IMG/VR virus record: IMGVR_UViG_3300008261_000018
Coordinates: 1 to 64,000 of that record
Length of the DNA stretch: 64,000 nt
Origin: a virus
Direction: 5' to 3' (one strand)
Numbering within the stretch: position 1 is the first letter of the stretch; the number at the start of each line of letters is the position of its first letter. This document shows positions 1-7,622 of this stretch, piece by piece. Both the position numbers and the translations under genes were made by a program. The notes beneath the pieces are model-generated. The model searched no databases, had not been told where the DNA came from, and saw nothing but the letters and a program-made list of their open reading frames with translations.

Positions 1-6
1 TTTTTC

Positions 7-30
7 GTGCACTCCTTCAGCAGTGCATTT
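7..30 (+). promoter_or_regulatory. Leader hairpin element, copy 1
   Basis: A short inverted repeat (GCACT ... AGTGC) ending in CAGTGCATTT lies 19 bases before the first gene. The same CAGC(A/G)GTGCATT core recurs before the genes at 4074, 10240 and 14778. It follows a T-run, as do the other copies. It could be a phage promoter or a translational operator; the sequence does not decide which. Confidence 0.5.
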
Positions 31-49
31 GTCGTTTCTGGTCAATCGC

Positions 50-187
50 ATGACTGAAATCAAAGACGTCCTCGGTGAGCTCTACCCCGAGATCGCCGAC
101 TTCCTGGCCGAGCAGGCTTACTTCAGCCAGCTCGCCATGCAAGAGGAGTACGACCACCTCCTCGAGCTCATCCCTGCTCGGCAGTGA
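50..187 (+). CDS. Small acidic protein, unknown
   Basis: A 45-residue acidic, probably helical protein starting MTEIKDVLGELYPEIADFL. The ATG lies 19 bases after a recurring leader hairpin, and a strong terminator follows the stop, so it looks like a single-gene transcription unit. I see no clear Shine-Dalgarno sequence. I do not recognise the family. Small single-gene early units of this kind are often host-takeover proteins in phages, but that is only inference here. Confidence 0.6.
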   Translation: MTEIKDVLGELYPEIADFLAEQAYFSQLAMQEEYDHLLELIPARQ

Positions 188-206
188 CGCGAGTTTCTGA
201 CACTCC

Positions 207-237
207 GCCCCGGTGGCCCTGCTGCCGGGGCTCTTTC
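207..237 (+). terminator. Rho-independent terminator
   Basis: GCCCCGG (207-213) pairs with CCGGGGC (225-231) around an 11-base loop, followed by TCTTT. It closes the 45-residue gene unit. Confidence 0.75.
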
Positions 238-285
238 ATGTCAACCTGCACGCCAGGTCGGACGTAACGCAACCCACATCACACC

Positions 286-1977
286 ATGCAATTCACCGTT
301 CCATCCACCCTCCAGCAGCGCATCGCCAAGTACGACCCCGAACTGCGCCGCAGACTCAAGGCCGAGGCCGCTTCCCAGCGCTCGGCCACACGGGGTCCCT
401 CCTACCCACTTGGCCTGCCGGTCGGACTGATCCCTCCTGGGATCGTCCCGGCCGACGCTTTCCTGCGGGCGCTGCAAACCATCAACACCTCTCCCGCCGT
501 TCGTCAGCACGAGCACTGGCTCGACGACGACGGCAACTTCAAAGCCGTCATCTGGCATGCCAATGCCGGCAGCGGCCGCAAACTCTGGGTCGCCGCCTAC
601 GCCGATCCCACCGAGGGGCTGCATCTGGCATGGGCCGCCAGACCAGGTGCAGCCAATGCGCCGCACCGGCTTTACCTCTACGAGGGAACGCCCGGCTTTA
701 ATCCCTTCAAAGCTGACACCGCCGAGGATCTCGAGTGCGGTCGCTCCACCTTCCGTGTGCACCGCTGGCATTTCACAGAAGCCAGCGTTGCCAGCGATCC
801 CCGCTACCTCCACGTCGCCAACATCTGGACCGTTGGCCAAGGCAACGGCCGCGCCGCTTGTTCTGATCGCGAGTTCATCCAGCAGACAGGCGACCGCGTC
901 CACCGCTACGCCACATCCATGCTCAGCAAGTCCTGGGAAGAGCGGGGCAACTGTCCCTTCGCTCGCGTCCAGGACACCTGGACCTCCATCCTCAGCAACT
1001 CAGGCGCACCGGCGAACTGGGTGCCGTCCCATTCAGACCTCCTGAAAGGCACCCCGATTGATACGCCCTGGTTCCGCAACCAGATCCAGGGCAGGCTCAA
1101 CGACATGCTCACTGAGTACGACGCACCAGTGGCGTCACCTCACCGCATTCGCAATCACTGGGCTGCCCTGAAGGATCAGTGCAAGGGCCTCAAGCCCATC
1201 ACTGAGATCTGGCCCGACGCCAGCCTTGATCATCTTCAAGCGCTCTGGCCCTTCAGCGATCAGATCAGCCGGCGGCTTTCCATCGACGACATCACCTGCG
1301 CCAACCAGCGCTACAGCCCCGGCGGCTTCCGGGCGCATGGCGAGAACCCAGTGATCGCCTGGATCAGGGAGCACCTGCCCCTGGCCACCTACGTCCACTG
1401 GATGCGCCGTGCCGCCGAGGAGAAAGACAACTACTGGTACTCCGACATCCGCCAGTTCAACCAGCAACTGGCCGCCTACATCACCAATGGCATGCAGTGG
1501 TCCGACGAGCAGCAGCGCTGGGTTGGCGTGCGCGAGCTGCCCAAGCCCAAGCGCCTGCGCCTCTCTGACCTCAACCGCCAACTGGAAGAGCGGCTCTGGA
1601 AAGTCAAGACCCCTGATGCACCCCTGCCTCAGGATCTTTTCCCGAGTCCCGTGCGCGTCACCACCAGTGACACACGGCTCTCGTTCTTCCAGCCCAACTC
1701 CGTCCACCAGCTGGCTGAGTGGGGCAACGCCGTCCGCAATTGCGTCGGCAATGGCACCTACGCCGATCGCATCAAGAAGTTCCAGAACTTCATCGTGCTC
1801 GGCATGGTCGACGGCAAGCCCACCTTCACCATCCAGCTCAGCCACCGAGACGGCCGGCTCCACACCGACCAGGTCGTCTCCATCTCCAACCAAGCACTGA
1901 GCGCCGACCAACGCCTGCTCTACCAGCAAGGCATGGAACTGGCGCTCGTCCAGCAAGCCGAGGCACTCGCTCAATGA
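286..1977 (+). CDS. PcfJ-like protein
   Basis: A 563-residue soluble protein. The C-terminal third carries the pattern of the PcfJ-like family: a leucine/histidine-rich stretch, then NAVRNCVGNGTY near residue 480, then a KPTFTIQL beta segment and a QVVSISNQALSAD region. PcfJ-like proteins occur on plasmids and phages, and their biochemical role is unknown to me. The N-terminal half (Trp-rich, residues 80-300) is not recognised. The stop overlaps the ATG of the next gene by ATGA, so the two are probably co-translated. The family call is moderately secure; the function is unknown. Confidence 0.7.
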   Translation: MQFTVPSTLQQRIAKYDPELRRRLKAEAASQRSATRGPSYPLGLPVGLIPPGIVPADAFLRALQTINTSPAVRQHEHWLDDDGNFKAVIWHANAGSGRKLWVAAYADPTEGLHLAWAARPGAANAPHRLYLYEGTPGFNPFKADTAEDLECGRSTFRVHRWHFTEASVASDPRYLHVANIWTVGQGNGRAACSDREFIQQTGDRVHRYATSMLSKSWEERGNCPFARVQDTWTSILSNSGAPANWVPSHSDLLKGTPIDTPWFRNQIQGRLNDMLTEYDAPVASPHRIRNHWAALKDQCKGLKPITEIWPDASLDHLQALWPFSDQISRRLSIDDITCANQRYSPGGFRAHGENPVIAWIREHLPLATYVHWMRRAAEEKDNYWYSDIRQFNQQLAAYITNGMQWSDEQQRWVGVRELPKPKRLRLSDLNRQLEERLWKVKTPDAPLPQDLFPSPVRVTTSDTRLSFFQPNSVHQLAEWGNAVRNCVGNGTYADRIKKFQNFIVLGMVDGKPTFTIQLSHRDGRLHTDQVVSISNQALSADQRLLYQQGMELALVQQAEALAQ

Positions 1978-2171
1978 CCAAACCCGTACCCACAGGCGAT
2001 AGCGATCCCACCCGAGATCAGCTGCTCAAGCTCCTTGCCGACCTCAATGCCCAGTCCAAAGCCGTAGGCGGCGTGGGCTTCGGCTTCTTCATGGACGGCA
2101 AGGGCAACACCTACTTCCAATCCTCAACCGACCTCGACACACCTGATCACCCTGAACTTCCTGAAGCCTGA
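1974..2171 (+). CDS. Small unknown protein coupled to the PcfJ-like gene
   Basis: A 65-residue protein starting MTKPVPTGDSDPTRDQLLKL whose ATG overlaps the preceding stop (ATGA). It has an N-terminal helix and a glycine/phenylalanine turn region (GGVGFGFFMDGKGNTYFQS). Coupling to the PcfJ-like gene suggests a shared process. No family is recognised. Confidence 0.55.
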   Translation: MTKPVPTGDSDPTRDQLLKLLADLNAQSKAVGGVGFGFFMDGKGNTYFQSSTDLDTPDHPELPEA

Positions 2172-2219
2172 CCAATTACTACGAATCTGACTAACCGCCA
2201 ACTATCACGAATCCAACTA

Positions 2220-2693
2220 ATGGCCAACAACTACGAAGTCGGCGCCACCCGTGTCCCCGCCGCCTGCTTTGCTCCAGGCGGGGCCGAGGCAGCCGTCTTA
2301 ATCAACGGCGAACTCCAGGACATCCTTGAACAAGATGACCGCCCAGAAGAGTTCGACGACTACTACGCAGGCTGCCTCGATACCGAGATGGGCGCCGATG
2401 GCTCCCTCTATCTCTCCAGCGGCGACGAATACTTCTGCCAAATGAGCTTCGAGTATCTGATCGCGAAGCTCGCAGAACGCAAGCTCATCACCAAGAGCTT
2501 CGGCATCCAGCTCGCCTACTACTGCAGCAAGCTCCGCCCCGACGAACACGGCGGCATCTACTGGCGAGCCCTGCCCAGCGGTGAAGTTCTAGCCATCGGC
2601 ACTCAGCTCGATGACCTTACCGACGAGCAGTTCCGCTATCTCGTCAACGTCCGCGAACGCCCTGCCACCTACACCTCCGCTCCCGACGCATGA
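2220..2693 (+). CDS. Unknown acidic protein
   Basis: A 157-residue acidic protein (MANNYEVGATRVPAACFAPG) with several DDYY/DEYF stretches. Two imperfect 14-base direct repeats (ACGAATC..ACTAA, about 2181 and 2207) lie just before its ATG. The last codons overlap the next gene by 4 bases. Not recognised. It is unlikely to be a shadow, because GC-rich third positions and packing match its neighbours. Confidence 0.6.
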   Translation: MANNYEVGATRVPAACFAPGGAEAAVLINGELQDILEQDDRPEEFDDYYAGCLDTEMGADGSLYLSSGDEYFCQMSFEYLIAKLAERKLITKSFGIQLAYYCSKLRPDEHGGIYWRALPSGEVLAIGTQLDDLTDEQFRYLVNVRERPATYTSAPDA

Positions 2694-2971
2694 ACCACTC
2701 CCTGATCTCTCAGGCCAAGCGCTCATCGCGGCGCATCACTATCACCATCCCTCAATACGTCTTTGAGGCCGTGACTGCGGCCTCTGATCTCCAGGGCCGC
2801 TCCTTCTCCAACCTCGCCGCCTACCTCCTAGAGCGCAGCCTTGAATTCCTGAACCCACCAGAACCATGCCCGACCACATCGAAGCCACCTACATCGAAGA
2901 CCGCCTCGCTGTCGGCACCCTCGCCATCGAGGGCTATCTCCCCATCGCGGAGCACCTGCGCAACCGACTAG
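2690..2971 (+). CDS. Ribbon-helix-helix (CopG-like) protein
   Basis: A 93-residue protein. Residues about 12-52 (SSRRITITIPQYVFEAV, then GRSFSNLAAYLLERSL) fit the beta strand and two helices of a ribbon-helix-helix DNA-binding domain. The Pro/Ser-rich tail after residue 56 overlaps the next gene in another frame by 106 bases and may be a read-on extension. The predicted role is a dimeric DNA-binding regulator of nearby genes; the target is unknown. Confidence 0.6.
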   Translation: MNHSLISQAKRSSRRITITIPQYVFEAVTAASDLQGRSFSNLAAYLLERSLEFLNPPEPCPTTSKPPTSKTASLSAPSPSRAISPSRSTCATD

Positions 2972-3057
2972 AGCTCACCGAGTCTGTCGGCGATTGCATG
3001 CAGTTCACGCATGACTTCCGCAAACTCCTCGGCCCAATCGAGGACTACGCCCCGTAG
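2866..3057 (+). CDS. Small unknown protein
   Basis: A 63-residue protein (MPDHIEATYIEDRLAVGTLA) rich in Glu and Leu. It overlaps the tail of the ribbon-helix-helix gene on its left and meets the end of a convergent minus-strand gene on its right (13-base overlap). Not recognised. Confidence 0.5.
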   Translation: MPDHIEATYIEDRLAVGTLAIEGYLPIAEHLRNRLELTESVGDCMQFTHDFRKLLGPIEDYAP

Positions 3058-3269
3058 GTCACCTCGGGCTGGTACCGGCCGCGCAGCGAGTATCCAGGCT
3101 CGCTGTGCTCCGGTGCCATCGCATGGAAGTCGCCCATCAGCGATTGCGGCACCAACCTCCCAGTGCCAAAGCCCTGGCGCAAACCGCCAATGCTCCCATT
3201 GCTCAACCCCTCACGAATATCCAACCCCAAACCTGTACCCGCCAACCGCAGCGGAAAATCACTGTCCAT
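3045..3269 (-). CDS. Small Gly-rich protein, last gene of a minus-strand trio
   Basis: A 74-residue protein (MDSDFPLRLAGTGLGLDIRE) with Gly/Arg-rich composition like the late proteins elsewhere on the minus strand. Its ATG overlaps the preceding small gene by 11 bases. It is the distal gene of a three-gene unit read from 3995 downwards. Function unknown; a virion component is possible. Confidence 0.5.
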   Translation of the reverse strand: MDSDFPLRLAGTGLGLDIREGLSNGSIGGLRQGFGTGRLVPQSLMGDFHAMAPEHSEPGYSLRGRYQPEVTYGA

Positions 3270-3399
3270 CACACAACCTGCACAAACGAACAGCTTCCTC
3301 AGCCATGTAGTAATACGACGTCCGATAGCAGCTCCTCGCCCGAAGAGCCGCTAATACCCGCTCCCAGATCTCACACTCCCAGGGCTCAGGCTTGGTCAT
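3259..3399 (-). CDS. Small Cys/Tyr-rich protein
   Basis: A 46-residue protein (MTKPEPWECEIWERVLAALR) with four cysteines and a YYYM stretch. The ATG overlaps the stop of the upstream gene as ATGA, and its stop overlaps the next ATG, so all three minus-strand genes look translationally coupled. It is too short for most gene finders. Not recognised. Confidence 0.5.
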   Translation of the reverse strand: MTKPEPWECEIWERVLAALRARSCYRTSYYYMAEEAVRLCRLCDGQ

Positions 3400-3995
3400 C
3401 AAGCCAGCTCGCGATTGCGCGCTTCCTGCTGCTCGGTTCCGTTCTGGATGTACTCCATCAGAGCCATCAGACCCTGACCGGCAGCAGTCAAGCCCATCAC
3501 GCTGCCACCTGCAGCAGCAGTGACCACGCCTGCACGGGCGATATCGCCACGAGTTCCTTCTGCTTGCAGTTGCTCGTTGGCATACAACTGCGCCTGACGC
3601 AGACGCTCCATCGGGCCAGAGCGACCATTGGCCGCCATGGATCCGATGAGCCGAGAGCGCTCATCCTTGTTGAGGCTCTGCAGGTTCTTACGAATATCGT
3701 CCGGTTCCACATTGGCGGCATCGGTTGTGCCTGTATAGGCATACATATCCCGAGCCGACATCGGAGTCGACTGCCCCCGGCTCATCCGCTTCAGCTGGGA
3801 AGCTGCTGCTTCTGACAGCTCCTGATCGGTACGACCGCTTAGCTCTTTCGCGCGGCGGGTGTAGCGATCGCCCTGCATCTTGGCGATCGAGCCCTCAAGA
3901 CCGCTCCGATCTGCCTGTGCGCGCCGGATGATTTCATCCTTCAGTGACTGAAGAGGATTCACGGATCTAGATGAAGCGCCTATGGGTGTCTTCAT
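3399..3995 (-). CDS. Probable virion or ejection-type protein
   Basis: A 198-residue protein. Residues 1-130 are charged and probably helical (many Arg/Glu/Gln, SLKDEIIRRAQADRSGLE). A hydrophobic alanine/glycine segment (GVVTAAAGGSVMGLTAAGQG) lies near residues 155-180. This pattern resembles the minus-strand protein at 40057-40716 and internal virion proteins of podoviruses, but no family is recognised. It heads a three-gene minus-strand unit inside a plus-strand block. Confidence 0.5.
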   Translation of the reverse strand: MKTPIGASSRSVNPLQSLKDEIIRRAQADRSGLEGSIAKMQGDRYTRRAKELSGRTDQELSEAAASQLKRMSRGQSTPMSARDMYAYTGTTDAANVEPDDIRKNLQSLNKDERSRLIGSMAANGRSGPMERLRQAQLYANEQLQAEGTRGDIARAGVVTAAAGGSVMGLTAAGQGLMALMEYIQNGTEQQEARNRELA

Positions 3996-4020
3996 TCTAG
4001 ATCTGTTTTTGTTTTGACCT

Positions 4021-4037
4021 CATGCAGCAGTGCATTT
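4021..4037 (+). promoter_or_regulatory. Leader hairpin element, copy 2
   Basis: CATGCAGCAGTGCATTT, with ATGCA/TGCAT arms. It shares the CAGCAGTGCATTT core with copy 1 exactly and lies 36 bases before the ATG at 4074, in the divergent gap behind the minus-strand gene that starts at 3995. Confidence 0.5.
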
Positions 4038-4073
4038 AAGAGGTCTGCTTCGTTTACTCATTCCTCCTTTCTC

Positions 4074-4412
4074 ATGGAACTCAACCTCGGCCCTCTCTCC
4101 TTCCGCGCCTATCGCGGCAATGGCTGGTGGAGCGCAGTCGGCGCTGTTGTCACCAACCGTGGATGCGGCCTCGCTCAACGTGAGTCCGCCATCCGCGCCA
4201 GCGCCAAGTCCGAGCACCTCACCGACATCACCGGCAAGGACAACCCGGAAGACACCTTCACCTGCCCGGTGTCCGGTGAGCTGTTCTACGGCAAGACCGG
4301 CTTCTCACCCCTCAGTGCGCAGCAGGTCTACGCCGCAACCCTGATCAAGCGCGCCCAGGCCGTCGGCCTCCAGGACGCCAAGGCCGCAACCGCTGAGCTG
4401 GCGAACGCCTGA
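4074..4412 (+). CDS. Unknown conserved-looking small protein
   Basis: A 112-residue protein (MELNLGPLSFRAYRGNGWWS). Contains an FTCPVSGELFYG segment and an Ala-rich C-terminal helix. It follows leader hairpin copy 2, with CCTCCTTT (not a Shine-Dalgarno) before the ATG. A strong terminator follows, giving another single-gene plus-strand unit. Function unknown. Confidence 0.6.
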   Translation: MELNLGPLSFRAYRGNGWWSAVGAVVTNRGCGLAQRESAIRASAKSEHLTDITGKDNPEDTFTCPVSGELFYGKTGFSPLSAQQVYAATLIKRAQAVGLQDAKAATAELANA

Positions 4413-4418
4413 TCCCGC

Positions 4419-4457
4419 GCCCCGGCTTGCAATCCGTAAGCCGGGGCTTCCCTTTTC
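4419..4457 (+). terminator. Rho-independent terminator
   Basis: GCCCCGGCTT (4419-4428) and AAGCCGGGGC (4438-4447) form a perfect 10-bp stem with a 9-base loop, followed by a T-rich tail. Confidence 0.8.
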
Positions 4458-4509
4458 TGGAATCCCCGCCACAATGCGCAAGCCATGTCATGCACCGGAT
4501 GACCCAGGC

Positions 4510-4743
4510 ATGTCCATCGATCCCAGCCGCTATCGCCACCTCCTTGCTCTGCGTGATGAGGCGGCTCGCCTCTGCGCTTCTGCCGAGGCCGAGATCGGGC
4601 CGTCCCCGACATCGGGCGAACTCAAGGCCCTCCGCCGCATCCGCTCGATCCAGCACTGCTTCGAGCAGCGCATTGCCCAGCTCGATCGAACGCTTCCAGA
4701 TCACCCACTACCAGAAGAAACTCCTCGTTCTTCTCATCCATGA
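4510..4743 (+). CDS. Small helical protein
   Basis: A 77-residue protein from MSIDPSRYRHLLALRDEAARL, rich in Ala, Arg and Glu and probably a helical hairpin. It overlaps the next ATG by 4 bases. An upstream in-frame ATG at 4474 is possible. A second frame through 4700-4885 (QWIVQCADPSDLAHYVLEL) also looks coding but has no usable start. Not recognised. Confidence 0.5.
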   Translation: MSIDPSRYRHLLALRDEAARLCASAEAEIGPSPTSGELKALRRIRSIQHCFEQRIAQLDRTLPDHPLPEETPRSSHP

Positions 4744-5384
4744 CACACACACCAACCTCCAATGGATCGTCCAGTGCGCGGACCCGTCGGACCTCGCGCA
4801 CTACGTCCTCGAACTCCACGCCGGCACTAACGACCGGATCCCCGACTTCCTTGTATCACCTGGGTCTGCAAGCCCAAGAGATTAGTGGCGAGATCGCCCT
4901 GGCTCTTGAGCTCATCGACTCCGAGGACATCGAGGAAAGAGAGACCGGCGAGGCACTGATTCAGCAGTACTTCGCCGCCAAGGGAGAAGTCGAGACCAAA
5001 GCAGACAACTACTGCTTCGTGATTCAGAGCGTCCTGCGTGATCGCGCTCGCTTCCGTAAGGAGCAAGCCAAGCGCGAGTACGAGCGTCTCGTCTCCTTGG
5101 CCGAGTCCGATGAACGCAAGGCGGACCGTATGGAACGCCTGCTCATCGACGTGCTCACCAAGCTCGACCCCGGCCAGAGCCGCTTCGATCTCCCGCGCTA
5201 CCGCATCTCCAGCCGGAGCAGCACCTCCGTCGAGATCACCGACGAGGACCTCATTCCCGAGGACATGCTCCGCGTCAAGACCACCACAGCGCCCGACAAG
5301 ACCCTGATCAAACAGGCCATCCAGTCCGGCCAAGACATTCCCGGCGCACAACTGAAGACCAACACCAACTGGACCATCAAATGA
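4740..5384 (+). CDS. Gp157-like phage protein
   Basis: A 214-residue protein. Residues about 38-214 match the layout of the Siphovirus Gp157 family: an N-terminal LYHLGLQAQEISGEIALA helix, a long Glu/Lys/Arg coiled coil (ETKADNYCFVIQSVLRDRAR), a strand region (FDLPRYRISSRSS), and a tail with DKTLIKQAIQSG and PGAQLKTNTNWTIK. Members have been linked to resistance to other phages, but the mechanism is not established. The Ser/Thr-rich first 37 residues overlap another coding-like frame, so translation may start at the TTG at 4851. Stop and next ATG overlap. Confidence 0.7.
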   Translation: MTHTPTSNGSSSARTRRTSRTTSSNSTPALTTGSPTSLYHLGLQAQEISGEIALALELIDSEDIEERETGEALIQQYFAAKGEVETKADNYCFVIQSVLRDRARFRKEQAKREYERLVSLAESDERKADRMERLLIDVLTKLDPGQSRFDLPRYRISSRSSTSVEITDEDLIPEDMLRVKTTTAPDKTLIKQAIQSGQDIPGAQLKTNTNWTIK

Positions 5385-5605
5385 ACCGTCACTACCAACT
5401 CGACTGGCCCACCTTCATTGACAACAAGCACGCCATCCTCGAGACCATGCAGCACTACGGCGGCAACTTCGCCCAGAAACTTGCCGCCCTTCTTATTTGC
5501 TCAGACCCCGGCAGGCTCAGAGCTAACTTCCTCGCCAATCTCGACACCATCGCCGAGTACGCGCCGGGATCTCCCCTCTTTCAAAGGACCCAGAAATCCT
5601 CCTGA
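5381..5605 (+). CDS. Small unknown protein
   Basis: A 74-residue protein (MNRHYQLDWPTFIDNKHAIL) starting in an ATGA overlap with the Gp157-like gene, so probably coupled to it. Helical in composition, no known motif. The next 213 bases contain no ORF I can support, though one frame (around 5606-5830) is weakly coding-like. Confidence 0.5.
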   Translation: MNRHYQLDWPTFIDNKHAILETMQHYGGNFAQKLAALLICSDPGRLRANFLANLDTIAEYAPGSPLFQRTQKSS

Positions 5606-5818
5606 TTTCTTCCTGGTCCCAACCCCAAACCGCAAGCAGCGCCTGCTCACTCCCAACCCCGGGAGCCCAGCAGGTCGCTGCTTTCTCGCAGACATCGGCT
5701 CGATCCTCTGTGATCCCCCCAACCTCTACCGCCGTCTGGGCCCTGCTCTCCTTCTGTCTCCAGAAGAAGCCGACTTCGTTGTCTCTGTCCTTCGCTCTAG
5801 CCACTACTCCGTTCAACC

Positions 5819-6415
5819 ATGGCAACCCGCATCGTCACAACAGACCCCAAGCAAAGCAACAAATCACCTGACTACTACTACGTCCGCTTCAACGACAAGA
5901 CTCCTACTGGAACCGAGAAAACCTTCTCCTTCCCTAAGGCTCTCGCCGGCATCATCTCCAAGAACTATATGTTCGACGACTCCGCTCTCAAGTGGATCGA
6001 CCCGGTCGGCTGGGTTCTTCAGCTCGATTTCGACGCTGCGCCAACTGAAGATCCTCAACTCCCTCCTAACCCTGAAGCCGGGTGGTCCGATCCTGACCAT
6101 CTCACTGCCATCGCTCTCCCTGAGCCAGCTCCCCAGCCCGTCATCCCGAATCGCGGCGTGACTCCGCAGACCGCGCGCAAACATGCCGCTGCTGCACTGG
6201 CTGCCGAGCACAACTTGCCGGTCGAATTCCTCGAGCGGCTCTGGCTCTTGGGCCGGGGGCAGAACTTCATGGCCAAGCTGATCGGCGTCAGCGAGAAGCC
6301 CAGGCCTGAGGTTGCTCAACGCCTCGTTGTTACCGCCTTCATCGACTACTGCAGAGGCGAAGGCGTCAACCTCGGCGAACAAGAAGAGAAGCTCCTGCGC
6401 ACCCTGGCCGGCTGA
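5819..6415 (+). CDS. Unknown protein with a C-terminal helical domain
   Basis: A 198-residue protein (MATRIVTTDPKQSNKSPDYY). The N-terminal 75 residues look like beta strands (YYYVRFNDKTPTGTEKTFSF). A Pro-rich linker follows, then a C-terminal helical domain (TARKHAAAALAAEHNLPVEF). Its stop overlaps the next gene's ATG. Function unknown. Confidence 0.55.
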   Translation: MATRIVTTDPKQSNKSPDYYYVRFNDKTPTGTEKTFSFPKALAGIISKNYMFDDSALKWIDPVGWVLQLDFDAAPTEDPQLPPNPEAGWSDPDHLTAIALPEPAPQPVIPNRGVTPQTARKHAAAALAAEHNLPVEFLERLWLLGRGQNFMAKLIGVSEKPRPEVAQRLVVTAFIDYCRGEGVNLGEQEEKLLRTLAG

Positions 6416-6627
6416 TGAATCGATCAGCTCTCTTCCGCAAGGACCCCTGCCTCAAGCTCGCCCTCGAGCTCGGTTTCACCATCACGCCCGGCCGCAGGCA
6501 CTGGCACCTCAGCCACCCGAATGGCAATCACACGATTGCTTCTTTCGGTCGCAAGCGCCACGCCCGCAGCGAACGCAACACCATGGCCGCCATCAAGCGG
6601 GCGGCCCTTCTTCCTGTAGGTCCATGA
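6415..6627 (+). CDS. HicA-like small protein
   Basis: A 70-residue basic protein. The core, LALELGFTITPGRRHWHLSH, then PNGNHTIASFGR, then a C-terminal TMAAIKRA helix, has the strand-strand-strand-helix order and the GF...GxxH signature of HicA-type toxins (double-stranded-RNA-binding fold). No HicB partner lies next to it, so a free-standing RNA-binding or nuclease-like role is more likely than a classic toxin-antitoxin pair. The family call is from pattern only. Confidence 0.5.
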   Translation: MNRSALFRKDPCLKLALELGFTITPGRRHWHLSHPNGNHTIASFGRKRHARSERNTMAAIKRAALLPVGP

Positions 6628-6785
6628 ACCACCCCTACCTCTATCCAGACGAGGCCCCCTGGACCGACGACTACTACGAACTCCGCGCCATTCGTAACCA
6701 CACCTTCAAGCCCGATGACCAACCTGAAATCACTGAAACGTACCTTGATGGCCTTTGCGCTCATGCTTCAGCCACTGAGTGCTGA
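6624..6785 (+). CDS. Small acidic Tyr-rich protein
   Basis: A 53-residue acidic protein (MNHPYLYPDEAPWTDDYYEL). It overlaps the upstream stop by 4 bases and the RlpA-like gene start by 71 bases in another frame. Not recognised; short acidic proteins in phage early regions are often inhibitors, but there is no direct evidence here. Confidence 0.45.
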   Translation: MNHPYLYPDEAPWTDDYYELRAIRNHTFKPDDQPEITETYLDGLCAHASATEC

Positions 6786-7053
6786 GGCGCGCACCGTCAC
6801 CGCCACTGTCTACGACGAGTGGTATCACGGCCGCACCGCCTACTGCGGCCAGACCTACATCCACTGGGGCGTCAGCGCCGCTCACCCCTGGCTGCCCTGC
6901 GGCACCAAGGTTCGCGTCTCTCATAAGGGCAGATCGCTGACGGTCCCGATCACGGACCGCTGCGAGTGCAATTCAATCGACCTCTCCGCCGGAGCGGCCT
7001 GGCGCCTTGGCGTCCCGCTCGACGGCATCGCTTCTGTGCAAATCAGCTACTGA
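6715..7053 (+). CDS. RlpA-like exported protein
   Basis: A 112-residue protein with an N-terminal signal peptide (MTNLKSLKRTLMAFALMLQP, cleavage likely after LSAEA) and a double-psi beta-barrel from about residue 28. The GTKVRV strand and the ITDRC motif with Asp81 match the RlpA/expansin-like active site. RlpA proteins act on peptidoglycan (glycan-strand lytic transglycosylase in some bacteria), in the periplasm. In this phage it could help lysis or alter the wall during infection. Four cysteines (YCGQ, PCGT, RCEC) could form disulfides. The position in the early-type block, away from the lysis genes, is odd. Confidence 0.75.
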   Translation: MTNLKSLKRTLMAFALMLQPLSAEARTVTATVYDEWYHGRTAYCGQTYIHWGVSAAHPWLPCGTKVRVSHKGRSLTVPITDRCECNSIDLSAGAAWRLGVPLDGIASVQISY

Positions 7054-7056
7054 TTC

Positions 7057-7464
7057 ATGAACCTCATCGCCCGCATGCTTCAGCCGCTCGTTGCCGCTGA
7101 AGTCAAACGCCAGATCAACTCGATTGACTACAGGCAAATCGCCGACTGGATGTGTGTCGTTGCCCTGGCTGAGCACATCAGTGTTCGCGGGGTCGCCGAG
7201 CAGATCGATGTCAATGACATTGCTTGCGAGCTCGATGTCAGTGACATCGCTGATGAGCTCGATCACGCCAAGGTCGCAGACGAGATCCGTCTCGACAACC
7301 TTGCCGCTGAGATCCGCCTTGACGAGCTCAGCCGCGAGATCGACTACTGCCAGCTGGCCGAGCAGGTCTCCTTCGATGACCTCGAAGCCAAGCTCGACTA
7401 CAGCCAGATCGCCAAAGAAGTCGCCATCTTCTTGTCCCGCAAACACCTTCGCTTCCATGACTGA
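7057..7464 (+). CDS. Nonapeptide-repeat protein
   Basis: A 135-residue acidic protein. From about residue 22 to 126 it is built of roughly ten tandem 9-residue units of form (I/L)Dxxx(I/L)A(D/E)E, for example IDVNDIACE, LDVSDIADE, LDHAKVADE, IRLDNLAAE, IRLDELSRE. A 9-residue period with alternating hydrophobic positions suggests a regular helical or solenoid rod. It lies 3 bases after the RlpA-like gene. Function unknown; a scaffold or spacer role is conceivable. Confidence 0.6.
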   Translation: MNLIARMLQPLVAAEVKRQINSIDYRQIADWMCVVALAEHISVRGVAEQIDVNDIACELDVSDIADELDHAKVADEIRLDNLAAEIRLDELSREIDYCQLAEQVSFDDLEAKLDYSQIAKEVAIFLSRKHLRFHD

Positions 7465-7622
7465 TGAAACCGTCAGCCAACCTCGATCGATTTGAGCGCT
7501 TCCTGATTGTCACTGCCTTGGAGTATTACATCCTTAACAAAGAGGCAGACCCCATCGCCGGTGGCGTCCCTTATCAGGAGCACATGCAACACCTACGCAG
7601 CAGGTTTCTCGCCAATGACTGA
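7464..7622 (+). CDS. Small unknown protein
   Basis: A 52-residue protein (MKPSANLDRFERFLIVTALE) whose ATG shares its first base with the previous stop. It overlaps the following gene by 8 bases. Mixed helix composition; not recognised. Confidence 0.45.
   Translation: MKPSANLDRFERFLIVTALEYYILNKEADPIAGGVPYQEHMQHLRSRFLAND

Noticed and set aside
1135-1974. 279-codon frame antisense to the PcfJ-like gene
   Set aside because: Shadow frame caused by high third-position GC.
3308-3326. TAATACGAC string like a T7 promoter
   Set aside because: The following bases do not match the T7 consensus, and the string lies inside a coupled minus-strand gene; no T7-type RNA polymerase is seen.
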